Shown: positions 23,604 through 30,553 of the stretch, in pieces
Numbering within the stretch: the stretch's first letter is position 1
Layout: the number at the start of each line of letters is the position of its first letter
NCBI GenBank assembly: GCA_016929245.1
Contig: JAFGJE010000234.1
Location: 1 to 34,380 of the forward strand
Length of the DNA stretch: 34,380 nt
Source: Phycisphaerae bacterium
GTDB lineage: Bacteria; Planctomycetota; Phycisphaerae; SM23-33
Reading direction: 5' to 3'
Program-made: the position numbers and the translations under genes
The notes under the pieces: generated by a model
The model's database searches: none
Seen by the model: only the letters and a program-made list of their open reading frames with translations
Told to the model about the DNA's origin: nothing

Positions 23604-26255
23604 ATGGCTGCTTCTCAAAAACCCAAAAAGAAACGGAGCAAGGTTCCCGAGGAATTGCAGGGACTGGCGAAGGAGATTTCCGAGGTGGACGTCTCCTCGA
23701 AGGACTCCATCGTCGAAATCGGCGTGCGTCTGGAAAAAGCCTGGACCGCCATGCGCGTCGCGGGAGTGGACAACGCCATGCTGAACCTGCTGAAGGATTC
23801 CCTCAAGGTGTTGCAGAATCTGTATCAGGACAAATTGCGGGACGCCCAGGCGGTTTGGTCGGCGGTGCAACAGTCCGTGCAGGCCGCCGAAGATTCTCTC
23901 GCGGGCGAAACCGGCGGGGTGGACGAGGTCTTAAAAGCCGTCGAAAAACTCAAACGCCTCATGGAAGACGCCTCTCCGATTCCCTTGCCCCCCCTGGACG
24001 AGGGCGCCTCGGAATCCCTCGACGCCCTTTCGTCGATTGAAAACGTCGCGTCGCAGATGATGGTGCTGGATCCCTCGGAAGATGACGGGTTGATTTCCCT
24101 GCGGGAAGAATTGATCAAAATCACCGGGATGCCGGACGTCACCGCCGAAGCCGTGGAACGGGTTAAGGAAGCCCTTTCCTCGATTGAAATGATTCTCCAG
24201 GGTCGCGCGGACGATCCTCATTTGGTTGTGGAGCAGGTGACGGATTATCTCGGACAGGCCGCCCAGGCGCAGGAATCACCGGGAACCGCCGTCGCGTCCC
24301 CCGCGGCGTCGAAACCGCCGGCAGAATCCGCCTCGAAACCCCAGGGAACTCCCAAAGCGAAAATTCCCCCCGCTCCGGTTCCCTCGGTGACGCCGGAAAC
24401 CCAAAGCATGATCGAGTTTCCCGCGCCGGCGGTGATGGGCGCGGACGTGGACGAGGAGCTCCTGAGTGAATATATCGTCGAGTCGCTCGATCACATCTCC
24501 AACGCCGAAAGCGCGCTGCTGGAACTCGAATCGAATCCCGAAGATCGCGATCAGATCGACGTGGTGTTCCGCGCGTATCATACCATTAAAGGAACCAGCG
24601 GGTTCCTGGGGTTCGACCGCATCCAGAAGCTCGCGCATCTGGCGGAAAACATGCTCGATCGCGCCCGCGAAGGACACATTAAAATCCGGGGAGGATACGC
24701 GGATTTGTGCCTGCGCAGCTGCGACAGCCTCCGAACGATGCTCCAGGAACTCCGCGGTGTGAAACCCGGACAGAATCTGAAGATTCCCGAAGATCTGGTG
24801 GAATTGCTGGCGATTCTCTCCGATCCCGAAAAGGCGGGATACGGCGAACAGGCCTCGGCGGCCGAACCGTTGCGCGTCGGGGATATTCTCGTCGCGCGCG
24901 ACAGCACCTCGCGCCGGAAAATCGAATCCCTGGAAAAGAGCAAGGGAGAAAAGAAACTCGGCGCCGCGGCGGTGGAACAGGGGGTCGTGAAACCCACGCA
25001 GGTCGTCGACGCCATTCGCACCCAGAAGCAGCTCCAGCAGGGGGGGGAGCAGTCCGCCTCCATCGAAGGGTCCATTCGCGTGGGCACGAACCGCCTGGAC
25101 AGCCTGATTAACATGGTGGGCGAACTGGTCATCGCCCAGTCGATGGTCGCCCAGGATCCCGAAGTCATCCAGACCGCCAGTCCCCGGCTGCAACGAAGCG
25201 TTTCGCACGCGGGCAAGATTATCCGCGAATTGCAGGACCTGACCATGTCGTTGCGCATGGTTCCGCTCAAGGGCGTGTTCCAGAAGATGAATCGCCTGGT
25301 GCGCGATCTGGCGCGCAAGAGCGGCAAGCAGGTGCAGTTCATCACCGAAGGGGAGGAGACGGAAATCGACCGGAATATGGTCGAAAGCCTCAACGACCCC
25401 TTCGTGCATATGATTCGCAATTCCGTGGATCACGGCGTGGAGACCCCCGAGCAGCGCCGCGCCCGCGGAAAGGATCCCACCGGAACGGTGCTCTTAAAGG
25501 CGTACCACGCGGCCGGGAACGTGGTGATTGTCTTGCAGGACGACGGGAACGGGTTGAACCGCGAGCGTATCTACAGCAAGGCCGTCGAAAAAGGCGTGAT
25601 CGAAAGCGGACGCGAGATGTCCGACGCCGACGTGTACAACCTGATTTTCGCGCCGGGATTCTCCACGGCCGAAAAGATCACCGACGTCTCCGGGCGCGGC
25701 GTGGGCATGGACGTGGTGAAACGGAATATCGAGCGTCTGCGAGGGCGCGTCGAAGTCAGCAGCGTCGCGGGCGAGGGAACCACGTTCCATGTTCGCCTTC
25801 CGTTGACGATGGCGATTACCGACGCGATGATCCTGCGCGTCGGGCAAAGCCGATACCTCCTTCCGACCGTGTCCATCGAGCAGAGCTTCCAGCCGGAACC
25901 GAGTTCGATTTCCACCGTGACCGGTCGCGGCGAAATGGTCATGCTCCGCGGCGAATTGCTCCCGATGTTCCGATTGCACGAATTGTTCAGCATCGAGGAC
26001 GCGGTTCGGGAACCCCACGAGGGATTGCTGATCGTGATCGAAGGCGACGGGCGACGATGCGCCCTGATGGTCGACGAATTGCTCGGGCAACAGCAGGTGG
26101 TCATCAAGTCCCTGGGACGGGGAATGGCGTCGGTGCCCGGTATCAGCGGCGGCGCGATCCTGGGCGACGGTCGCGTGGGACTGATTCTCGACGCGATCGG
26201 GCTGTTGCAACTGGCGGAAGGTCGCGTGGAATCCGCCGATCTTGTGTTGGCCTAG
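23604..26255 (+). CDS. cheA: CheA histidine kinase with long N-terminal extension
   Basis: An 883-residue hybrid-free chemotaxis kinase. Order: a 220-residue helical N-terminal region of unknown kind, a Pro/Ala linker (about 222-275), the Hpt domain (about 283-390) with phosphoacceptor His326 in 'AYHTIKGTSG', a small lysine-rich segment ('VGDILVARD...KKLGAAAVEQGVVKPTQVVDAIRTQ', 424-476), the P3 dimerisation helices (about 490-560), the P4 ATPase (N box 'HMIRNSVDHGVE' at 602-613, G1 'DDGNGL', G2 'DVSGRGVGMDVV'), and the CheW-like P5 domain (about 735-875). No P2 response-regulator docking domain is seen. AAGG is about 8 bases before the ATG at 23604. No separate cheW is in the window, so the coupling protein must be elsewhere. 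The call is certain; the extension's role is unknown. Confidence 0.96.
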   Translation: MAASQKPKKKRSKVPEELQGLAKEISEVDVSSKDSIVEIGVRLEKAWTAMRVAGVDNAMLNLLKDSLKVLQNLYQDKLRDAQAVWSAVQQSVQAAEDSLAGETGGVDEVLKAVEKLKRLMEDASPIPLPPLDEGASESLDALSSIENVASQMMVLDPSEDDGLISLREELIKITGMPDVTAEAVERVKEALSSIEMILQGRADDPHLVVEQVTDYLGQAAQAQESPGTAVASPAASKPPAESASKPQGTPKAKIPPAPVPSVTPETQSMIEFPAPAVMGADVDEELLSEYIVESLDHISNAESALLELESNPEDRDQIDVVFRAYHTIKGTSGFLGFDRIQKLAHLAENMLDRAREGHIKIRGGYADLCLRSCDSLRTMLQELRGVKPGQNLKIPEDLVELLAILSDPEKAGYGEQASAAEPLRVGDILVARDSTSRRKIESLEKSKGEKKLGAAAVEQGVVKPTQVVDAIRTQKQLQQGGEQSASIEGSIRVGTNRLDSLINMVGELVIAQSMVAQDPEVIQTASPRLQRSVSHAGKIIRELQDLTMSLRMVPLKGVFQKMNRLVRDLARKSGKQVQFITEGEETEIDRNMVESLNDPFVHMIRNSVDHGVETPEQRRARGKDPTGTVLLKAYHAAGNVVIVLQDDGNGLNRERIYSKAVEKGVIESGREMSDADVYNLIFAPGFSTAEKITDVSGRGVGMDVVKRNIERLRGRVEVSSVAGEGTTFHVRLPLTMAITDAMILRVGQSRYLLPTVSIEQSFQPEPSSISTVTGRGEMVMLRGELLPMFRLHELFSIEDAVREPHEGLLIVIEGDGRRCALMVDELLGQQQVVIKSLGRGMASVPGISGGAILGDGRVGLILDAIGLLQLAEGRVESADLVLA

Positions 26256-26270
26256 AAGAACAAACACCCC

Positions 26271-26341
26271 GCCGCACGTCCGCGAGGGTCGCGGATGGTC
26301 CGGCGGTCGCACGAGCGCCGTGACGATTTTCGTCGCACGGC
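26271..26341 (+). other. Two hairpins between cheA and cheR
   Basis: TCCGCGA/TCGCGGA with loop GGG (26279-26295) is extended outside by GCCG/CGGC. GCCGTG/CACGGC (26317-26341) encloses ACG/CGT. No T-run follows, so readthrough is expected; the structures may modulate transcript stability within the operon. Confidence 0.4.
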
Positions 26342-26394
26342 CCGCGATGGTAATGTTTTCCCGGAAACATCGCTTGGGAGACGGATAGAAACCA

Positions 26395-27225
26395 ATGCAG
26401 CAGTTCGCGCAAATTCAGGCGGAGTTTACCGAAGAACAATTCGAGGAAATCAGCGCGCTGGTTCATCAATTGGCCGGGATTCATCTGCACGAGGGAAAAA
26501 AGGAACTCGTCAAGTCACGCCTGGCGAAACGGACGCGACAACTTCAACTGCGGAATCTGAACGAGTATATCACCTACGTTCGCGAGGACACGACCGGGCG
26601 GGAACTGATCCTGATGCTCGACGCGATTTCCACGAACCTGACGTTCTTTTTCCGCGAATCAAAACATTTCGACTTCCTGCGGGAGACCATCCTTCCGTCG
26701 CTGGAGCAGAAGCGCAAAAAGATTCGCATCTGGAGCGCCGGGTGCAGCAGCGGCGAGGAACCCTACTCCGTCGCCATCCTGTTGCATGAGGTGATCCCCT
26801 CCGCGGCGAGTCGGGATATACGGATTCTGGCGACCGATTTGTCCACGCGCGTCCTGGCGGTCGCCTGTCGGGGCGAGTACGGAGAGGACAGTTTCCGCGA
26901 TACCCCGCCGCCGTTGGTGCAGAAATATTTCGACCTGATCCAGCGGCAGCCGCAACGGTTGTATCGCGTCTCGGCGTCGTTGCGGAACATGATTCATTTC
27001 GCCCGTCTGAACCTGATGGATCCCTGGCCGATGAAAGGACCGTTTGACGTGATTTTCTGCCGAAACGTGATGATCTATTTTGACAAACCCACCCAGAATC
27101 GACTGGTTAATCGATTTTACGACCTGCTGACCGAAGGCGGGGCGCTGTTGCTGGGGCACTCCGAAAGTCTCACGGGGACCAAGCACCGCTTCCGTTACCA
27201 CCAGCCGGCTACGTACGTACGATAA
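26395..27225 (+). CDS. cheR: CheR chemoreceptor methyltransferase
   Basis: A 276-residue S-adenosylmethionine-dependent enzyme that methylates glutamates of chemoreceptors. The N-terminal helical domain (1-75) precedes 'NLTFFFRESKHFDFL' (81-95), with the conserved N-x-T-x-F-F-R. The cofactor site is 'IWSAGCSSGEEPYS' (112-125), followed by 'ILATDLS' and the late motif 'FDVIFCRNVMIYFDK' near residue 220, then 'GGALLLGHSESL'. The ATG at 26395 is preferred though the GGAGA upstream is rather far. CheD follows after 24 bases. The Phe-Phe-Arg in place of the usual N-x-T-x-F-F-R is normal. Assignment is secure. Confidence 0.95.
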   Translation: MQQFAQIQAEFTEEQFEEISALVHQLAGIHLHEGKKELVKSRLAKRTRQLQLRNLNEYITYVREDTTGRELILMLDAISTNLTFFFRESKHFDFLRETILPSLEQKRKKIRIWSAGCSSGEEPYSVAILLHEVIPSAASRDIRILATDLSTRVLAVACRGEYGEDSFRDTPPPLVQKYFDLIQRQPQRLYRVSASLRNMIHFARLNLMDPWPMKGPFDVIFCRNVMIYFDKPTQNRLVNRFYDLLTEGGALLLGHSESLTGTKHRFRYHQPATYVR

Positions 27226-27249
27226 CCCTTGGAAAAAGGAATCGCTGTC

Positions 27250-27729
27250 GTGATACACGTTGTTGGAGTCGCGGACATGAAACTCTCCAATCAGCCTGGG
27301 GACGTCGTCGTCACCCACGCGTTGGGCAGTTGCCTCGGAGTCAGCGTATACGATCCGCAGGTGCGCGTGGGGGGAATCCTGCACGTCATGATGCCCGTCT
27401 CCAGCGTGAATCCCGATAAAGCGAAGTTGAATCCGTACATGTTCGTCGACACCGCCTTACCGGCGTTTTTCAAAAAGCTCTATACCCTGGGCGCCGAGAA
27501 AAAACGCCTGGTCGTCAAGGTCGCCGGCGGCGCGAACCTGCAAAACGGAAATTCCGATCGCTTCGCCATCGGAAAACGGAATTACATCTCCCTCAAAAAA
27601 GTGTTCTGGAAAAACGGAGTGCTGATCCACGCCGAGGATGTCGGGGGAGAGAAGGCCAGAACCATGTATCTCCACATCGACAACGGGCGCGTGCGCCTGA
27701 CGTCGGCGGGACAGGAACGGGATTTATAA
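27250..27729 (+). CDS. cheD: CheD receptor glutamine deamidase
   Basis: A 159-residue enzyme that deamidates receptor glutamines to glutamates and, in other species, binds CheX/CheC-type phosphatases. The catalytic triad is visible as Thr22, Cys28 ('THALGSCLGVSVYD') and His45 ('GGILHVMMP'), each one residue off the Thermotoga maritima enzyme (21, 27, 44). The ends 'KVAGGANLQNG' and 'IGKRNYISLKKVF' are also typical. I choose the GTG at 27250 because AAGGA lies 9 bases before it; a TTG at 27229 would place that ribosome site inside the gene. Its position between cheR and a cheY-cheX pair fits a CheD-CheX feedback loop. Confidence 0.93.
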   Translation: MIHVVGVADMKLSNQPGDVVVTHALGSCLGVSVYDPQVRVGGILHVMMPVSSVNPDKAKLNPYMFVDTALPAFFKKLYTLGAEKKRLVVKVAGGANLQNGNSDRFAIGKRNYISLKKVFWKNGVLIHAEDVGGEKARTMYLHIDNGRVRLTSAGQERDL

Positions 27730-27822
27730 TATGAACCTGCAAAGACATAGACACAACGGCATACCCTATCCGACGCGAAAGAGGTTTGCCCCAGCCGTCC
27801 GTGAACGCGGAGGTGAGAAATC

Positions 27823-28230
27823 ATGTCGCTGAATATACTGGTTGTCGACGACAGTTCCGTCACCCGGGCGATGATCATCAAAACGCTGAAAATGACCGGC
27901 GTGCCCCTGGGAGACATACACCAGGCCGCCAACGGCTGGGAAGGTCTCGCGGTGCTCAAGGCGCACAAGGTGGACCTCGCGTTGCTCGATATCAACATGC
28001 CCGTGATGAACGGAGAGGAGATGCTCGAAACCCTTCGGAGCAATCCGGATTGGGCGTCCCTGCCCGTGATCGTCGTTTCGACGGAGGGAAGTCAGACCCG
28101 CATCGAACGGCTGCATCAACTGGACGCGAAATTTATTCATAAACCGTTTACCCCCGAAGTCGTGTGCAAAACCATTGAAGAGCTGACAGGACAGAGCTAT
28201 GTCTCCCAATCAACCGACACCGAATTTTAA
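27823..28230 (+). CDS. cheY: CheY-like response regulator (second)
   Basis: A 135-residue receiver domain with Asp9-Asp10, phosphoacceptor Asp56 ('LALLDINMP'), switch Ser/Thr in 'VIVVSTEGS', and Lys107 in 'FIHKPF'. It shares the general pattern with the first cheY but is clearly diverged from it, so it is not a recent duplicate. A strong GGAGGTGA precedes the ATG at 27823. The following cheX-like gene starts 32 bases before its stop, a close translational link that suggests the pair works as regulator and phosphatase. Confidence 0.93.
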   Translation: MSLNILVVDDSSVTRAMIIKTLKMTGVPLGDIHQAANGWEGLAVLKAHKVDLALLDINMPVMNGEEMLETLRSNPDWASLPVIVVSTEGSQTRIERLHQLDAKFIHKPFTPEVVCKTIEELTGQSYVSQSTDTEF

Positions 28231-28741
28231 CGAACTGCTGTTTCACGTGTCCGAGCAAACCTTCGGCGAGCTGGCGTTTATGCTGGTGGAATCGGACGAG
28301 CTGCACGCGGGCGCGCCCTCCGCGCCCCCGAAGTGGGGGTATGTCTCCCGCGTGGAATTTTCCGGTCCCTTCGGGGGGGAAATGCGGATTTCCATCACGG
28401 AAGAGATGCTCCAGCCCCTGGGATCGAACATGCTGGGCATCGACGAGTTCGAGGAAGTTCCCGAAGGGGTTCGGCTGGAAGACGCGCTGAAAGAACTCAT
28501 CAACGTGACCTGTGGAAACCTTCTGCCGGTCCTCGGCGGGGACCAGGCGATCTTCAATATCGCCGCGCCGGACGTGGTCGCGGGATCCGTCCCGCCTCCC
28601 CCGGAACGGTACACCTTCGCCGGTTCCACGCTGCTGCAACTGGATAACGGTACGGCGCAAGTGGAACTGTATCTCTCGCCGGACGCCCGGGTGGTCGACA
28701 CGGCCCAGGCGCAGGGAACCGCGAACGAGGAGATGTTATGA
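28199..28741 (+). CDS. CheX-like phosphatase (second, divergent)
   Basis: A 180-residue protein with a CheX-type core. The E-x-x-N motif is Glu99-Leu-Ile-Asn102 in 'DALKELINVTCGNLLPVLGG', and the stretch 'RVEFSGPFGGEMRISITEEMLQ' gives the family's paired strands. The last 60 residues, with 'PPPPERYTFAGS' and 'GTAQVELYLSPDARV', are Pro/Gly-rich and unlike the first CheX. The ATG at 28199 lies inside the preceding cheY (32-base overlap), and the stop overlaps the cheB start (ATGA). Dephosphorylation of the neighbouring CheY is the expected job. The motif supports the family; activity is inferred. Confidence 0.8.
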   Translation: MSPNQPTPNFNELLFHVSEQTFGELAFMLVESDELHAGAPSAPPKWGYVSRVEFSGPFGGEMRISITEEMLQPLGSNMLGIDEFEEVPEGVRLEDALKELINVTCGNLLPVLGGDQAIFNIAAPDVVAGSVPPPPERYTFAGSTLLQLDNGTAQVELYLSPDARVVDTAQAQGTANEEML

Positions 28742-29784
28742 TTAAAGTGCTGGTGGTGGACGACTCCGCCGTGGTGCGACAGGTTCTGACCAAGGAACTG
28801 TCCAAGGCGGAGGGAATCGAAGTGGTCGGTTCGGCGATTGATCCCTACGTCGCCCGGGACAAGATCCTGTCCCTGAATCCCGACGTGCTGACGCTGGACG
28901 TCGAAATGCCGCGCATGGACGGACTGACGTTTCTGGAAAAGCTGATGAAACATCACCCCCTGCCCGTCATCGTGGTCAGTTCCGTCACGCCGAAAGGATC
29001 CGCCGCGGCGATGCGCGCGCTGGAACTCGGCGCGGTGGAAGTGGTTCCCAAACCCGGATCGGCGTATTCCGTGGCGGAACTCTCGCCGGTGCTGATCGAA
29101 AAAATCCGCGCCGCGGCCAGCGTGACGTGTCTGCGACGCGAAGCGCCAAAAACCATCTCGCCTCACCAGGGGCACATCCAGGCGATGATCGCCACCACGC
29201 ATAAAATCCTCGCCATCGGCGCCTCCACGGGCGGAACCGAAGCGATCAAGGAAGTGATGATGCATCTGCCGAGGAACACCTCCGGTACGCTGCTCATCCA
29301 GCACATGCCGGAGCATTTCACCAAGTCGTTCGCCGAACGCCTCAACCAGCTCTGCCCGATGGACGTCCGCGAAGCGAAAAACAACGATCCCGTCGTTCCG
29401 GGCGTGGCCTTACTGGCGCCGGGGAACTATCACATGGTCCTGCGACGCAGCGGCGCGCGGTATTACGTGGAAATCAAGGACGGACCGCGCGTGCACCATC
29501 AGCGTCCGGCGGTGGACGTGACGTTCCATTCCGTCGCCCGATACGCCGGGTCCAACGCCGTCGGCGTGATCCTGACCGGAATGGGCGCCGACGGGGCCGA
29601 AGGACTGCTGGCGATGCGAAACGCCGGCGCCCACACCCTCGCCCAGGACGAAGCCAGTTGCGTCGTCTACGGCATGCCCAAAGAAGCGGTGAAAATGGGC
29701 GCCGTCGAGCAGATCGCCCCCCTGGAAATGATGGCCGCCAAGGTCTGCGAGCAACTCGCGCGAAAAGAAGCCATGACGGTGTGA
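28738..29784 (+). CDS. cheB: CheB protein-glutamate methylesterase/deamidase
   Basis: A 348-residue two-domain enzyme, nearly the length of E. coli CheB (349). Residues 1-120 are a receiver with phosphoacceptor Asp54 ('LTLDVEMP') and 'VVPKP' at the end. Residues about 155-345 are the methylesterase with catalytic Ser163 ('GASTGG'), His189 ('QHMP') and Asp285 ('TGMGADG'), each one residue before the E. coli positions. It removes receptor methyl groups added by CheR when phosphorylated by CheA. The start overlaps the previous stop as ATGA, so translation is coupled. It is the last gene of the che operon; a hairpin follows. Confidence 0.96.
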   Translation: MIKVLVVDDSAVVRQVLTKELSKAEGIEVVGSAIDPYVARDKILSLNPDVLTLDVEMPRMDGLTFLEKLMKHHPLPVIVVSSVTPKGSAAAMRALELGAVEVVPKPGSAYSVAELSPVLIEKIRAAASVTCLRREAPKTISPHQGHIQAMIATTHKILAIGASTGGTEAIKEVMMHLPRNTSGTLLIQHMPEHFTKSFAERLNQLCPMDVREAKNNDPVVPGVALLAPGNYHMVLRRSGARYYVEIKDGPRVHHQRPAVDVTFHSVARYAGSNAVGVILTGMGADGAEGLLAMRNAGAHTLAQDEASCVVYGMPKEAVKMGAVEQIAPLEMMAAKVCEQLARKEAMTV

Positions 29785-29794
29785 AAAATACGTA

Positions 29795-29853
29795 ACCGGT
29801 AGTCAGGGGTCAGTCGTCGGGAAAGAGACTGACGCTCAACCCCGACTACCGGT
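29795..29853. terminator. Bidirectional hairpin between cheB and ilvN
   Basis: ACCGGTAGTC (29795-29804) pairs with GACTACCGGT (29844-29853); GGGGT/ACCCC and CAGTC/GACTG pair within. Part of the arm is repeated just downstream (GACTACCGG at 29858-29866). It separates convergent genes. The T content downstream is low, so intrinsic termination is uncertain. Confidence 0.5.
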
Positions 29854-29881
29854 GACCGACTACCGGCTACGAAACGCTACA

Positions 29882-30382
29882 CTACTTCTCGTCTTTCTCG
29901 CTGTTGGTTTTCCCACGCTGCATGGCGATCACGCCCGTTCGCGCCAGCTCACGGATGCCGTAGGGTTTGACCAGGTCGATGAACGCTTCCAGCTTCGCCT
30001 CCGGACCGGCCATCTCGATCATCACGCTGCTCTTGGAAACGTCCACGATTCGCCCGCGGAACAGGTCCACCAGCGCGACGATTTCAGGCCGCTTGTCCGC
30101 CGGCGCGTGCACCCGCAGCAGCAGCAGGTCGCGTTCGACGTAGTCGATGTCCTTGAAATCCCGCACCCGCACCGTCGTGATGAGCTTCTCCAGTTGCTTG
30201 CGCACCTGTTCGAGAATGCGGTCGTCGCCGACGACCACGATGGTCATCCGGGAAAGGTTCTCATCCTCGGTGCGTCCGACGACGAGGGAATCGATGTTAT
30301 ATCCTCGCGCCGCGAACATCCCCGCCACGTGGGCCAGGACGCCGGGCTCGTTCTGCACAATCGCGCTGATAACGTGTTTCAT
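29882..30382 (-). CDS. ilvN: Acetolactate synthase small subunit
   Basis: A 166-residue regulatory subunit (ilvN/ilvH type) of acetohydroxyacid synthase. The N-terminal ACT domain (about 1-78) reads 'AIVQNEPGVLAHVAGMFAARGYNIDSLVVGRTED', with the asparagine and glycine positions that form the valine-binding site. The C-terminal part (about 85-160, 'LLLLRVHAP...IVALVDLFRGRIVDVS...IEMAG') is the usual second domain. AGGAGA lies upstream of the ATG at 30382. It follows ilvB on the same strand with a 171-base gap that contains the repeated T/C-rich stretch. It should raise activity of IlvB and give feedback inhibition by valine. Confidence 0.94.
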   Translation of the reverse strand: MKHVISAIVQNEPGVLAHVAGMFAARGYNIDSLVVGRTEDENLSRMTIVVVGDDRILEQVRKQLEKLITTVRVRDFKDIDYVERDLLLLRVHAPADKRPEIVALVDLFRGRIVDVSKSSVMIEMAGPEAKLEAFIDLVKPYGIRELARTGVIAMQRGKTNSEKDEK

Positions 30383-30502
30383 GTCAGGATCTCCTGATAA
30401 TAGTTTTTACAATCCAATCGTCAAATCCATGCCGGACGATTTGATCGCGAATCTCGCGAAGGAAGACGAATTTCTCAAATTGTATTGTCTATTTCAAAAA
30501 TA

Positions 30503-30543
30503 TTCGTCTTATTCGTTCTTATTCGCGACATTCGCGTTCTCTT
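30503..30543. repeat. T/C-rich dispersed stretch, second copy
   Basis: About 41-43 bases (TTCGTCTTATTCGTTCTT and on to TTCGCGTTCTCTT) match 130-172 at roughly 85%, allowing small gaps. It lies in the ilvB-ilvN gap. No function is apparent. Confidence 0.5.
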
Positions 30544-30553
30544 TTCCGTTTCC

